Notes: a model not told the origin generated them from the letters alone. A DNA stretch of 64,000 nucleotides from Pseudomonadota bacterium (GCA_963204785.1 CAUJHG010000029.1:1-64000); one strand, 5' to 3'; positions 7,542-20,509 are shown, numbered from the stretch's first letter. Numbers and translations are program-made.

Positions 7542-9227
7542 ATGCCTCCCTCCGATCTCGAAATCGCCCGCGCCGCACGGCCGCCTCGCATCGCCGAGAC
7601 GGCGCGCCGGTGCCTGGGCGTCGACGACGACGCGCTCATTCCCTACGGCCACGACAAGGCCAAGCTCGCCCTGCCCTTCGTCGAGTCGCTCGCTTCGCGG
7701 CCGCAGGGCCGGCTCGTGCTCGTCACGGCAATCACGCCGACCCCGCCGGGCGAAGGCAAGACGACGACGACGATCGGTCTGGCCGACGCGCTCAGGCGCC
7801 TGGGGCGCAAGGTCTCGATCGCGCTGCGCGAGCCCTCGATGGGCCCGGTCTTCGGCCGCAAGGGCGGCGCCACCGGCGGCGGGCAGGCGCAGGTGCTGCC
7901 GATGGAGGACATCAACCTGCACTTCACCGGCGACTTCCACGCGGTCGCTGCGGCGAACAACCTGCTCGCCGCGGCGATCGACAACCACGTCCACCAGGGC
8001 AATCCGCTGCAGATCGACCCGCGCACGGTGGCGTTCAAGCGCGTGCTCGACGTCAACGACCGCGCCTTGCGCCACGTCGTCACCGGCCTGGGCGGCCCCG
8101 CGCACGGGGTGCCGCGCGAGGCGGGTTTCGACATCGTCGTCGCTTCCGAGGTGATGGCGGTGCTGTGCCTGGCCCGCTCGCTGCAGGACCTGCGTGCGCG
8201 GCTGGCGCGCATCGTGGTCGCGCAGCGCGGCGACGGCAGCCCGGTGACGGTGGCCGAACTCGGGGTGCAGGGCGCGATGACGGTGCTCCTGAAGGATGCG
8301 CTCGCGCCCAATCTGGTGCAGACGCTCGAAGGCACGCCCGCGTTCGTGCACGGCGGACCATTCGCCAACATCGCGCACGGCTGCAATTCGGTGATGGCCA
8401 CCCGCGCGGCGCTCGGGCTGGCCGACCTGGTGCTCACCGAGGCCGGCTTCGGGGCCGACCTGGGCGCCGAGAAATTCCTCGACATCAAGTGCCGCAGCGC
8501 GCAGCTGTGGCCTGCCGCTGCGGTGGTGGTGGCCACGGTGCGCGCGCTGGCCTGGCAGGGGGGCGACGAGCGCACGCACCGTCCAGCGCCCGATCTGGCC
8601 GCGCTGCGCCGCGGACTTTCGAACCTGCAGCGCCACGTCCGGATCGTGCGCGAGGTCTACGGGCTGCCCTGTGTGGTGGCGATCAACGTCTTTGCCGATG
8701 ACCGGGAGGCCGAGCACGAGCTGCTGCGCGACTGGGGCCGCAGTGAAGGGGTGGAGGTCGTCGCGACGCGCCACTGGGCCGAAGGCGGCGCCGGTGCGCT
8801 CGGGCTGGCCGAGGCCCTGCTTCGCCTGCTGCCGGCGCGCGCCGCCCCTGTCGCCCCGCGCTTCGTCTACGAGACGACGGACCCGCTGTGGACGAAGCTG
8901 GAGAAGGTCGCGGTCCGCGTCTACCGCGCGGCGGGAATCGATGCGCCGCCCGCGGTGCGCGCGCAGCTCGAAGCCTGGCAGCGCTGCGGCCACGGCGACC
9001 TCGCCGTGTGCGTCGCCAAGACGCCGTACAGCTTCGGCACCGACCCCGCGCAGCGGGGCGCGATCGAGGGCCACGTGATCGACTTCCACGAGGTGCGCCT
9101 GGCCGCCGGCGCGGGCTTCGTGGTGGCGCTCGCAGGCAACGTGACGACGATGCCCGGGCTGCCGCGCGCGCCCGCGGCCGAGCGGATCGACATCGACGAA
9201 CAGGGCCGGATCATCGGGCTGGACTGA
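7542..9227 (+). CDS. fhs: Formate-tetrahydrofolate ligase
   Basis: This is a 561-residue cytosolic enzyme that joins formate to tetrahydrofolate with ATP, giving 10-formyl-THF for purine synthesis or one-carbon assimilation. The family opening (DLEIARAARPPRIAETA) is present, as is the P-loop TPPGEGKT at residues 67-74. The blocks REPSMGPVFGRKGGATGGG and NNLLAAAIDNHVHQGN follow, and the C-terminal TxTPYSFG-like KTPYSFGTDPA is intact. The ATG at 7542 gives the normal length; longer in-frame starts reach back into modC. It has no folD neighbour. Its place after the molybdate importer would fit a molybdenum formate dehydrogenase elsewhere, which is only inference. Confidence 0.95.
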   Translation: MPPSDLEIARAARPPRIAETARRCLGVDDDALIPYGHDKAKLALPFVESLASRPQGRLVLVTAITPTPPGEGKTTTTIGLADALRRLGRKVSIALREPSMGPVFGRKGGATGGGQAQVLPMEDINLHFTGDFHAVAAANNLLAAAIDNHVHQGNPLQIDPRTVAFKRVLDVNDRALRHVVTGLGGPAHGVPREAGFDIVVASEVMAVLCLARSLQDLRARLARIVVAQRGDGSPVTVAELGVQGAMTVLLKDALAPNLVQTLEGTPAFVHGGPFANIAHGCNSVMATRAALGLADLVLTEAGFGADLGAEKFLDIKCRSAQLWPAAAVVVATVRALAWQGGDERTHRPAPDLAALRRGLSNLQRHVRIVREVYGLPCVVAINVFADDREAEHELLRDWGRSEGVEVVATRHWAEGGAGALGLAEALLRLLPARAAPVAPRFVYETTDPLWTKLEKVAVRVYRAAGIDAPPAVRAQLEAWQRCGHGDLAVCVAKTPYSFGTDPAQRGAIEGHVIDFHEVRLAAGAGFVVALAGNVTTMPGLPRAPAAERIDIDEQGRIIGLD

Positions 9228-9416
9228 CGCAAGCGGCGCAGCGAAGGCGAACTCGCGCGCGGCCCGGGCCTTCGCGCGGCCGGGGTGCCGGGCGTGCCCG
9301 CAGGTTAAAATCGACGGTTTCCCGGGCGCGCCTGTGCTTTCCCGGGTGCTCCTGAGCGCCACGCCATCCGGTTTCCCCCAGGGGCGTCGACGCGTCACAC
9401 CATCCGAGGCCCGACC

Positions 9417-9941
9417 ATGCCCGATCTTCCCGGAGCGATCCTGCGCACCCTGCTGTGCGCGGCGCTGTGCATCGGCACGGCGGCGAGCGCCGAGCCGGCT
9501 GCCGGCACCTCCGCGGCGCCCGCCACGCCCGCGGCACCCGCTGCCGCCTCGACGACGCAGGGCGACGATCGTCACGGCACCTTCAAGGCTGTGCAGGGCG
9601 AGGTGACCGTCGAGCGGGACGGGACGAGCACCCCTGCTGCGGTGGGCGCGGGCGTGCGGGTGGCCGATCGCATCGTCACCGGGCCCGACAGCGCCGCGTC
9701 GTTCACGCTGCAGGACGGCACGATCCTGTCGATCGGCCCGGAAAGCGTGCTGGTCCTGAGCAGCTTCCACTTCGACTCCACCACCCGGGAAGGCAGCATC
9801 CTGGTGCGCCTTGCGCGCGGCACCCTGCGCATGGTCACCGGCCTGATCGCGAAGCTGCGCCCTCGCCAGGTCCAGATCACCACGCCGACCGCCGTGATCG
9901 GAGTGCGGGGCACCGATTTCATCGTCGAGGAGCGCCCGTGA
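9417..9941 (+). CDS. Secreted FecR-domain protein
   Basis: This is a 174-residue exported protein. Residues 1-25 are a signal peptide ending ASA, followed by an Ala/Pro-rich linker to about 47. The rest is a FecR domain: GTFKAVQGEVTVERDG, a DGTILSIGPES strand pair, and the closing TPTAVIGVRGTDF. Here FecR is free in the periplasm rather than fused to a sigma regulator. It overlaps the next gene by GTGA, so the two act together. A TAAAAT at 9306-9311 could be its -10. The role is unknown; similar pairs occur in other betaproteobacteria. Confidence 0.85.
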   Translation: MPDLPGAILRTLLCAALCIGTAASAEPAAGTSAAPATPAAPAAASTTQGDDRHGTFKAVQGEVTVERDGTSTPAAVGAGVRVADRIVTGPDSAASFTLQDGTILSIGPESVLVLSSFHFDSTTREGSILVRLARGTLRMVTGLIAKLRPRQVQITTPTAVIGVRGTDFIVEERP

Positions 9942-10525
9942 AGCTCCATCTCCTCGTATTCCTGGCAGTGCTCGCGACCTCCGGCTGCGCCCCGGTCACC
10001 CGCGTCGTCCTGCTGCCTCAGCAAGCCGTGCCGGAGGCGGCGGTCGAGGTACGCGCGCGCAAGGCGAAGACGTTGCTTTCCGGGCCGTGGGCGATGGCCG
10101 AGGTCAGCTCGAGGGGCACGATCGAGATCGGCGAGACCGACGAGGACACGGTGCGCGAGCGCCACCGCCAGCTGCTGTCGGTGCAGCCCGCCCCAACGCA
10201 ACGCTACACCCTGCACTTCATGCCTGGCGGCTCGGAACTCACGCCCGAATCCCGGGCCGAGCTGACCGGCGTGCTCGCCCGTGCCACCGAGCGGCCGGGC
10301 GGCGAGATCGTCGTGATCGGCCACACCGACCGGGTGGGCACCGTGCAGGCAAACGATGCGCTGTCGCTGCAGCGCGCACGCGCGGTGCGTGCGCTCGTGA
10401 TCGGGCGCGGCTTTCCGGCGGCGCTGGTACGGGCCGTGGGCCGGGGCGAGCGCGATCCGGTGGTGCCCACCGACGACGAGGTGGCCGAACCCCGCAACCG
10501 TCGTGCCGAGATCCTGGTGCGCTGA
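9938..10525 (+). CDS. OmpA-family outer-membrane lipoprotein
   Basis: This is a 195-residue lipoprotein. The signal ends in the lipobox LATSGC with the acylated Cys at 17. Residues 85-195 are an OmpA C-terminal peptidoglycan-binding domain: YTLHFMPGGSELTPESRAEL, then GHTDRVGTVQANDALSLQRA and the closing NRRAEILVR. The start is a GTG that overlaps the stop of the FecR gene. The middle stretch (17-84) has no domain I know. It is probably anchored in the outer membrane and bound to the wall. The stop codon is the first base pair of a hairpin shared with the convergent gene. Confidence 0.88.
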   Translation: MKLHLLVFLAVLATSGCAPVTRVVLLPQQAVPEAAVEVRARKAKTLLSGPWAMAEVSSRGTIEIGETDEDTVRERHRQLLSVQPAPTQRYTLHFMPGGSELTPESRAELTGVLARATERPGGEIVVIGHTDRVGTVQANDALSLQRARAVRALVIGRGFPAALVRAVGRGERDPVVPTDDEVAEPRNRRAEILVR

Positions 10526-10550
10526 GGCCGGATCCGCCGCGACCCGGCCT
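10525..10550. terminator. Hairpin spanning two convergent stop codons
   Basis: AGGCCGG (10525-10531) pairs with CCGGCCT (10544-10550) over a 12-base loop. The left arm begins with the last base of the OmpA-gene TGA, and the right arm includes part of the TAG of the convergent ABC gene. There is no T-tract on either side, so this may only pause or stabilise the transcripts. Confidence 0.45.
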
Positions 10551-11841
10551 AGGCAGTCACATCCTCCAGGCTGAATCGTTCCGACTGGTCGTCGTAGGCG
10601 AACAGCTCCGCGTAGCGGCCCCACTCGATCGCTGCGTCCAGGGTCTCGCCCGCGTACTGCCGGCTGAGGTGGTCCTCGAGCTCGGCCTCGAAGCGCACGC
10701 GCGGCGCCTGCTGGTTCGGGCGCGCGGCAAGCACGGCGCAGATGTGCGCCACCAGCGGCACCCGGGCGAGCAGGTGCTCGGCGAAGATCCGCTTGCGCTG
10801 CTGCGTGTCGGCCTGCGCATAGTCGCGGCCGGCCGGCGTGAGCACGATGTCTCCCTCGACGAGTTCGGCCAGCCCGAGCATCTGCAGGGTCTCGGCCGCC
10901 GGCAGCAGTTCGTCGGCCTCGAGCTGCACGTCGTCGGCGACTTCCGGCAGATCGGCGCGCCCGTGATACGGGGCAGCGTCGACGGTCTCGAGCAGACCCG
11001 CCAGCACGTTCGTCGAGACCTGCCGCATGTGCTGGGCGGCAGCCGGTCCGCCCGGCCGGGCGATCGATGCCGCCCGGGCCGTCAGCAGTGCGTAGATCTG
11101 CTCGACGATCTGGTGGAAGGCGGGCGAAAGCCGGTCGCGCGGATGCGGCAGGGGGATCGGGATCTCGGCCTGGACACGCCCCGGATTGGCCGCGAGCACG
11201 ATCACCCGATCGCACATGAAGACGGCCTCCTCGATGTTGTGGGTCACCATCAGCACGCCGCGGATCGGCACCTGCCCCTCGAGCCACAGATCCAGGAAGT
11301 CGGTGCGCAGCGTCTCGGCAGTGAGCACGTCCAGCGCCGAGAACGGCTCATCCATCAGCAGCAGGGTCGGATCCACCACCAGGGCGCGCGCGAAGCCGAC
11401 CCGCTGCCGCATGCCGCCCGAGAGCTCGCGCGGGTAGGCGGTCTCGAAGCCATCGAGGCCGATCAGGTCGATCGCGGCGAGCGCGCGCCGACTCGCTTCC
11501 TGGGCCGGGACGCCGAGCGCCTGCAGGCCCAGTTCCACGTTGCCGAGCACCGTGAGCCACGGAAAGAGCGCAAAGTTCTGGAAGACCATCGCGACACCGG
11601 GAGTCGGTCCGCTGACCGGAACTCCGCGGTACAGGATGCGCCCTGCGCTCAGCGGCATCAGCCCGGCAATCGCGCGCAGCAGCGTGGACTTGCCGGAGCC
11701 GGAACGTCCCAGCAGGCCGACGATCTCGCCCGATCGCAGCGAGAGGCTCACGTCCTCGAGGACCACCAGTTCCCCGGCGGCCTTCGGGAAGACCTTCCGG
11801 GCCCCCTGGAGTTCGAGCAGCGGCTCGGTTTCGGGGTTCAA
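10549..11841 (-). CDS. ABC transporter ATPase, nitrate/sulfonate type, AAA-associated C-domain
   Basis: This is a 430-residue ATPase of the nitrate/sulfonate/taurine importer class. Walker A GRSGSGKS is at 45-52, the signature LSGGMRQRV at 140-148, and Walker B LLLMDEP at 160-166. Residues from about 265 to the end form the extra AAA-associated domain (MRQVSTNVLAGLLETVDA ... YAGETLDAAIEWGRYAELF), which is found in a subgroup paired with double permeases. The start is TTG with AGGAGG four bases upstream; that ribosome site overlaps the permease stop. No binding protein is encoded nearby, so the substrate is unknown. Confidence 0.9.
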   Translation of the reverse strand: MNPETEPLLELQGARKVFPKAAGELVVLEDVSLSLRSGEIVGLLGRSGSGKSTLLRAIAGLMPLSAGRILYRGVPVSGPTPGVAMVFQNFALFPWLTVLGNVELGLQALGVPAQEASRRALAAIDLIGLDGFETAYPRELSGGMRQRVGFARALVVDPTLLLMDEPFSALDVLTAETLRTDFLDLWLEGQVPIRGVLMVTHNIEEAVFMCDRVIVLAANPGRVQAEIPIPLPHPRDRLSPAFHQIVEQIYALLTARAASIARPGGPAAAQHMRQVSTNVLAGLLETVDAAPYHGRADLPEVADDVQLEADELLPAAETLQMLGLAELVEGDIVLTPAGRDYAQADTQQRKRIFAEHLLARVPLVAHICAVLAARPNQQAPRVRFEAELEDHLSRQYAGETLDAAIEWGRYAELFAYDDQSERFSLEDVTA

Positions 11842-11849
11842 GCTGCCTC

Positions 11850-13598
<1,749 letters not shown>

Positions 13599-13684
13599 CG
13601 GGAGTTCCTTGCCTGGGTTGCTGGTCCTGCGCCCGGGCGACCGGGCATCCGCGGCCTTCGCGCGATGCAGGCTGTGTGGTCTAG

Positions 13685-15527
<1,843 letters not shown>

Positions 15528-15531
<4 letters not shown>

Positions 15532-15977
15532 AACGGGACGAACCGAGCTCGCAGGAACACATCCGGCGCCGCGCGCAGCGCATGCAGCAGCAGCGCCGCC
15601 GGACCGGCTTCAGTCCGCTGCAGGGACTGGGCGCCTTCGGTGTGGTAGGTTGGTCAGTGGCCCTGCCCACCGTCGGTGGCGCCCTGCTCGGAATGTGGCT
15701 CGACCGGGTGGCGCCGCGCGCGTTCTCCTGGCCGATCGCGCTGATGCTCGGCGGGCTGGTGATCGGCGTGCTGGTCGCGTGGGAGTGGGTGGCCCGGGAA
15801 CAGCGCGCCGAGCAGGATCGGGCCGACGAGCTTTCGTCGCCCGCCCCGCGCACGCGCGCCACGCCTGGCGAAGCTGCAGGGCCGGCCGGTGCGCAGCAAT
15901 CGGCCATGAGCGACACCCCGATGCCGGATCGATCCACCCCGACTCCGGCAGACACCCAGGAACGCCCGGATGACTGA
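15528..15977 (+). CDS. atpQ: N-ATPase accessory membrane protein AtpQ
   Basis: This is a 149-residue membrane protein with two hydrophobic segments, about residues 35-58 (VVGWSVALPTVGGALLGMWL) and 66-88. They belong to the AtpI/AtpZ-like F0F1 accessory family. The N-terminus is strongly basic (HIRRRAQRMQQQRRR), and the last 55 residues are polar, Pro/Thr-rich and probably disordered. AtpQ is specific to N-ATPase operons and is thought to help assemble the rotor ring. The GTG start overlaps the atpC stop; the end overlaps atpR by eight bases. Confidence 0.85.
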
Positions 15978-16314
15978 GACGCTTTCTGCCGACCTTGCTT
16001 CACTGTCCCCGCCTGCGGGCTTCGGGCTGGGCTTTGGCGTGGGCCTGATCGCCAGCGCGCTCTTCTTCGCCGGCCTGGCCTGGGGGGTGCGGCACGCGGT
16101 CGCCAGTTCGCGCCCGGGCACGGTGCTGCTGCTCAGCTTCGCGCTGCGCTGTGCGATCCTGATGGGCCTGGGCGCCTGGCTGATCCGCGCGACGGACCCG
16201 CTGTGGACGCTGGCCGGCTACCTGCTGTCCTTCCTGCTGGTCAGGATGCTGGTCGTGCGCCTGGCACGGGCCACGGGAAGCGCGGACGCGACCGCACGGG
16301 CCAGGGGAAACTGA
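15970..16314 (+). CDS. atpR: N-ATPase accessory membrane protein AtpR
   Basis: This is a 114-residue protein with three hydrophobic segments (about 17-40, 49-68 and 75-95). An Arg-rich boundary, SFALRCAILMGLGAWLIRA, lies in the second. AtpR occurs only in N-ATPase operons; contacts with the c subunits have been proposed. It is followed immediately by atpB, with no spacer, and its start lies inside atpQ. Confidence 0.85.
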   Translation: MTETLSADLASLSPPAGFGLGFGVGLIASALFFAGLAWGVRHAVASSRPGTVLLLSFALRCAILMGLGAWLIRATDPLWTLAGYLLSFLLVRMLVVRLARATGSADATARARGN

Positions 16315-17010
16315 ATGAAGCTCACTCCGGACACGACCATCCTGTTCGAGCTTGGCCCGCTCGAGCTCAATGCCACGATCGTCAACACCTGGATCGTCAT
16401 CGCGGTGCTGACCGCACTGTCCTGGCTGGCGACGCGCACGCTGCGCCCCGACGCCCCTCCGGGGCGCTGGCGCAATGCCCTCGAGGTGCTGGTGCTGCTG
16501 ATCGACGGCCAGATCCGCGCGATCGCGCATCGCGGGGTGCGTCCGGTGATGTACCTGTCGGGTACGCTGTTCCTGTTCATCGCCACCTCGAACACGCTGG
16601 CGCTGATCCCGGGCTTCAGCGCGCCCACCGGTTCGCTGTCGACGACGCTCGCACTCACGCTGGCAGTGCTGCTGGCCGTGCCCGGCTTCGGCATCGCCCA
16701 CGGCGGGCTGCGGCAGTACCTGGGCAAGTTCGTCGAACCCTCGATCCTGATCCTGCCCTTCAACCTGATCGGCGAGCTCTCGAAGGCGGTCTCGCTGTCG
16801 ATCCGTCTCTACGGCAACGTGATGAGCGGCGCGGTGATCGCCGCGATCCTGCTGTCCATCGCCCCTTTCTTCTTCCCGGTGATCATGGACCTGTTCGGCC
16901 TGCTGGTCGGGCTGATCCAGGCCTACATCTTCTCGATCCTCGCAGCGGTCTACATCTCCGCGGCGATGGCCGCACCGGACGACGCAACCGACCTGGAGAA
17001 CACCCCGTGA
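16315..17010 (+). CDS. atpB: N-ATPase subunit a
   Basis: This is a 231-residue stator channel protein. The essential Arg is in SLSIRLYGNVMSG (residue 164), opposite the rotor carboxylate. Five or so membrane segments are visible, with SNTLALIPGFSAPTG before the long horizontal helices and IQAYIFSILAAVYISAA at the C-terminal end. The length is shorter than E. coli subunit a, as usual for this type. It joins directly to atpR and overlaps atpE by GTGA. Confidence 0.93.
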   Translation: MKLTPDTTILFELGPLELNATIVNTWIVIAVLTALSWLATRTLRPDAPPGRWRNALEVLVLLIDGQIRAIAHRGVRPVMYLSGTLFLFIATSNTLALIPGFSAPTGSLSTTLALTLAVLLAVPGFGIAHGGLRQYLGKFVEPSILILPFNLIGELSKAVSLSIRLYGNVMSGAVIAAILLSIAPFFFPVIMDLFGLLVGLIQAYIFSILAAVYISAAMAAPDDATDLENTP

Positions 17011-17285
17011 GCGAACCGAGCCTCGTCGCCCTGATTTCCATCCTCACTGCCGGGCTGACCGTGGCGATCGGCTCCTTCGGCGCCGCGCTCGGCGAAGGCC
17101 GGGCCGCCGCCGCCGCGATGTCGGCGATCGCGCAGCAGCCCGACGCCGCGCCGACGCTCGCGCGCACCCTGTTCGTCAGCCTGGCGATGGTCGAGTCCTC
17201 GGGGATCTACTGCTTCGTGGTCGCACTGATCCTGATCTTCGCCAACCCCTTCTGGGATGCGGTGCGGCAGGCCGCCGGAGGCTGA
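17007..17285 (+). CDS. atpE: N-ATPase rotor ring subunit c
   Basis: This is a 92-residue hairpin of two membrane helices. The ion-binding carboxylate in helix 2 is E63 within MVESSGIYCF, and S64, S65 and Y68 follow as in sodium-type rings. At the helix-1 position where sodium F-ATPases have Gln (GQG), this protein has E30 in ALGEGRAAAA, giving two carboxylates per hairpin. The loop carries AQQPDA. The start is GTG with GGAG eight bases upstream and overlaps atpB. Sequence alone does not settle sodium versus proton; the similar Burkholderia pseudomallei N-type ring was reported to be a proton-specific 17-mer. Confidence 0.95.
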   Translation: MSEPSLVALISILTAGLTVAIGSFGAALGEGRAAAAAMSAIAQQPDAAPTLARTLFVSLAMVESSGIYCFVVALILIFANPFWDAVRQAAGG

Positions 17286-17291
17286 TCCGGA

Positions 17292-18062
17292 ATGTCGATC
17301 GACTGGTTCACCGTCGTCGCGCAGCTCGCCAATTTCCTGCTGCTGATCTGGCTGCTGCGGCGCTTCCTCTACCGCCCCATCCTGGACGGGATCGATGCGC
17401 GCGAGGCCGAGATCGCCCGCCGCCTGGAGTCGGCCGAGCAGGCGCGGCTGCAGGCGCAGTCGGCCCGGGAGCGCTACCTCGAGCAGCACGCGCAGAGCCT
17501 CGCCGGACAGGAGCGCGCGGTGGCGAGCGCACTGCAGGCGACGAAGGTCGAGCGTGACCGGCTGCTGGCCGAGGGGCACGCGCAGCTCGAGGAGGAGCGC
17601 AAGGAATGGCAGCGTCACCTCGAGCTCGAGCGCCAGGACTTCCTCAGGCGTCTGCATCGCGCCGGCGCGCTCACCCTGTCCGAACTGGTGCGCAAGGTGC
17701 TGGGCGATCTGGCCGACTCCAAGCTCGAGGCTGCGATCGCGCGCAACCTGGGCCGGCACCTGGCGCCGATGGCGGCCGAGCTGTCGGCTGCCGCGGGCCA
17801 GAACCGGCTGGCGCGGATCACCACGCACGAGGCGCTCGACCCGGCGACCTGCGACGCCCTGCGCGCCGAGCTGACGCAACTGCTTCCCGAGCTGGACTGG
17901 GAATTCGCCGTTGACACCGCCCAGGCTCGCGGCCTGACCATCCAGGCCGGCGGCGCGCGCCTGGAGTGGACGATCGACAGCTACATGGACGAATTCGACC
18001 GCCTGATGGCGCAGAGCCACACTGCGAGCCTGGCCCTGCCCGCGCACGGTGATGAGCGCTGA
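17292..18062 (+). CDS. atpF: N-ATPase subunit b with long C-terminal (delta-like) region
   Basis: This is a 256-residue stator protein. Residues 1-25 are the membrane anchor ([20 protein letters not shown]), and about 35-125 are a long charged coiled coil. The last 130 residues form a separate region ([20 protein letters not shown] ... [20 protein letters not shown]) that is absent from ordinary 156-residue b subunits. The operon has no delta gene, so this extension probably does delta's job of tying the stalk to the alpha subunits. The start has a GGAGG site in the end of atpE; the stop lies inside atpA. Confidence 0.9.
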   Translation: MSIDWFTVVAQLANFLLLIWLLRRFLYRPILDGIDAREAEIARRLESAEQARLQAQSARERYLEQHAQSLAGQERAVASALQATKVERDRLLAEGHAQLEEERKEWQRHLELERQDFLRRLHRAGALTLSELVRKVLGDLADSKLEAAIARNLGRHLAPMAAELSAAAGQNRLARITTHEALDPATCDALRAELTQLLPELDWEFAVDTAQARGLTIQAGGARLEWTIDSYMDEFDRLMAQSHTASLALPAHGDER

Positions 18063-19590
18063 CCCGATCGACGCACGCCGCGCCGCAGGATTCGAGCGCT
18101 GGCGTGCGGGCCTTCTGGGCACGCCAACGCCCACGCCGATCCTGACCGAGGCGGGCGTGGTCACCGAGGTGGCCGACGGCGTCGCCCGGGTCAGCGGACT
18201 GGCGCGCGCGCTGGCCGACGAACTCCTGCTGTTCGACAGCGGCGTGCACGGCGTCGTCCTCGACCTCGAGCCGGAACGGCTCGGCGTGATCCTGCTCGGA
18301 CCTTCACAGCTGATCAGCTCGCACGAATACGTCTACCGGACGCAGAAGGTGCTCAGCGTCCCCGTGGGCGAGGCGCTGCTCGGACGGGTGGTCGACGCGC
18401 TGGGCCGGCCGCTCGACGGCAAGGGCCCGGTGGCGCCCAGCGCCCACCATCCGGTGGAGGCCGCGGCCCCGATGATCATCGAGCGCGAGCCGGTGGCCCG
18501 TCCGCTGATCACCGGCATCAAGGCGGTCGATGCGGCGATCCCCGTCGGCCTGGGACAGCGCCAGCTGATCATCGGCGACCGCCAGACCGGCAAGACCTCG
18601 CTGGCGATCGACACCATGCTCAACCAGCGCGACTCCGGGCTGCTGTGCATCTATTGCGCGATCGGCCAGCGCGGCGACGCCGTGGCGCGCGTCATCCACG
18701 CGCTGGACGCCGGCGGGATGCTCGAGCGCAGCATCGTCCTGAGCGCGGGCGACGAGGAGGCGCCGGGGCTTGCGTACATCGCCCCCTACGCCGCAATGAC
18801 GATGGCGGAGTACTTCGCAGCCCAGGGCGGGGACGTCGTGCTCGTCTTCGACGATCTCACCCATCACGCGCGCGCCTACCGGGAGCTGTCGCTGCTGCTG
18901 CAGCGCCCCCCGGGGCGCGAGGCCTTTCCCGGCGACATCTTCTACGTGCACGCACGCCTGCTGGAGCGCTGTGGTCAGTTCGGCGCGGCGCTCGGCGGCG
19001 GCTCGATCACCGCCCTGCCGGTGGTGGAGACCGAAGCCGAGAACCTGTCGGGCTACATTCCCACCAACCTGATCTCGATCACCGACGGGCAGATCTACCT
19101 GTCGCCGCGACTGGTGCGCAAGAACCAGTATCCGGCAGTCGACCTCGGCCTGTCGGTCTCGCGCGTCGGCGGCAAGGCGCAGAACCGCGGCCTGCGCGCG
19201 GTCTCGGGCAACCTGCGGGTCACGCTCTCGCAGTTCGAGGAGCTCGAGGACTTTGCCCGCTTCGGCACACGGCTGGACGACAGCGTGCGCGCGCGTCTCG
19301 AGCGCGGCCGCACGGTGCGGGCGGCCCTGCGCCAGACGGAGCGCGACCCGATGCCGGCAGCCGAGCAGCTCGCCGTCCTGCTGGCTGCGATGGAAGGCGT
19401 CTTCGACGGGCGCTCCGAAAGCGAGCTCATCGACGCGATGAAGAAGGTGCGCCGGGCGCTGCGCCGCGAGCTCCACGAACTCGCCCGGCGCGTGGACGCC
19501 AACGGCGCCTTCGACCGCGACGATCAGCAGCAGATGCTCGCAGTGGCCCGCGCAGCACTCGGGACCGCCTGCGCGGGCAGCCCGCAATGA
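18052..19590 (+). CDS. atpA: N-ATPase subunit alpha
   Basis: This is a 512-residue non-catalytic nucleotide-binding subunit. Walker A GDRQTGKT is at 175-182, and [18 protein letters not shown] and [19 protein letters not shown] follow. The C-terminal part includes [15 protein letters not shown]. The GTG at 18049 directly before the ATG could also serve as start. It begins inside the last codons of atpF. A 52-base gap separates it from atpG, the only sizeable gap in the operon. Confidence 0.95.
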   Translation: MSADPIDARRAAGFERWRAGLLGTPTPTPILTEAGVVTEVADGVARVSGLARALADELLLFDSGVHGVVLDLEPERLGVILLGPSQLISSHEYVYRTQKVLSVPVGEALLGRVVDALGRPLDGKGPVAPSAHHPVEAAAPMIIEREPVARPLITGIKAVDAAIPVGLGQRQLIIGDRQTGKTSLAIDTMLNQRDSGLLCIYCAIGQRGDAVARVIHALDAGGMLERSIVLSAGDEEAPGLAYIAPYAAMTMAEYFAAQGGDVVLVFDDLTHHARAYRELSLLLQRPPGREAFPGDIFYVHARLLERCGQFGAALGGGSITALPVVETEAENLSGYIPTNLISITDGQIYLSPRLVRKNQYPAVDLGLSVSRVGGKAQNRGLRAVSGNLRVTLSQFEELEDFARFGTRLDDSVRARLERGRTVRAALRQTERDPMPAAEQLAVLLAAMEGVFDGRSESELIDAMKKVRRALRRELHELARRVDANGAFDRDDQQQMLAVARAALGTACAGSPQ

Positions 19591-19642
19591 GCCGCCCGGT
19601 GTCGCCCTGGGCAGCGTCTCCCGGTGCCGGGCGGAGGGGCTG

Positions 19643-20509
19643 ATGGCGCAGACCCTCGAGCAGCTCGCGCAGCAGGAGCAGACGCTGGGCAGCATCCGCG
19701 GGATCGTGCGCACGATGAAGGCGCTCGCCGCAGTCAACGCGGCGCCCTACGAGCAGGCTGCGCTGGCAGTCCAGGCCTGCCGCCAGACCATCCGCAACGG
19801 CTTCTCCGCCTTCGCCTGGCGCATGGGCAACCGCTGGCTTGCCGAGCTGCCGCCGCCCAGCCGGCAGATCCTGGTGGCCTTCGGCTCGGATCACGGCTTC
19901 TGCGGCAACTACAACGAGGCGCTCGCCGAGCTCGTCGAGCGCGACTTCCAGGCGCGCGAGGCCGCCGGCACCAGCGTCCTGTGCGTCGGTGCGCGACTGC
20001 ACCGTGCCCTGGAGGAACGCCGTATCCCGATCCTTCGGCGCCTGATGCCGCCCGCCTCGGTCGATGGAATCGGGCGGCTCGCCGGCGAGATCGTCACCCA
20101 CATCGAACGGCTGGGCCGGGGGCACTCGCTGGCCGCGCTGTCGGTCGGGCTGGCCTACACGCGGAGGGTGGGACAAGGCGGGCGCGAAGCGGCGATCTCG
20201 GCCCTGCTGCCGCTGCCGCCGTCGCTGCTGCAGGCGCCACGACGCTGGCCGTCGCCCTCGCTGCCGGATTTCGCAATGTCCGCCGAGAGCCTGCTCGCCG
20301 GACTGCTGCGCAACCACATCTTCGTCGGGGTCTTCGCCGCCGCGGCGGAAGCGATGGTGACCGAGAACGCCGCCCGCCTCGCGCTGATGCAGCAGGCCGA
20401 GCAGACGGTCGACGAGCGGCTCGGGGAGCTGCGCCGCGAACTCTCCCGGGTGCGCCAGGAAGAGATCACCCACGAACTGATGGACATCGTGATCGGGCGC
20501 GCGCGCTGA
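19643..20509 (+). CDS. atpG: N-ATPase subunit gamma
   Basis: This is a 288-residue central-shaft subunit, the last gene of the operon. The N-terminal helix has the family pattern (LGSIRGIVRTMKALAAVNAAPYEQA), the central fold has FGSDHGFCGNYNEAL, and the C-terminal helix has MVTENAARLALMQQAEQTVDE. It is diverged from housekeeping gamma subunits, as is usual in N-ATPases. The start is ATG 52 bases after atpA. Confidence 0.9.
   Translation: MAQTLEQLAQQEQTLGSIRGIVRTMKALAAVNAAPYEQAALAVQACRQTIRNGFSAFAWRMGNRWLAELPPPSRQILVAFGSDHGFCGNYNEALAELVERDFQAREAAGTSVLCVGARLHRALEERRIPILRRLMPPASVDGIGRLAGEIVTHIERLGRGHSLAALSVGLAYTRRVGQGGREAAISALLPLPPSLLQAPRRWPSPSLPDFAMSAESLLAGLLRNHIFVGVFAAAAEAMVTENAARLALMQQAEQTVDERLGELRRELSRVRQEEITHELMDIVIGRAR

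Noticed and set aside
7497-9770. Very long open frame (757 codons) on the minus strand
   Set aside because: It is antisense to fhs and the FecR gene, arises from GC-rich third positions, has no ribosome site, and its Arg/His/Gln-rich translation shows no domain.
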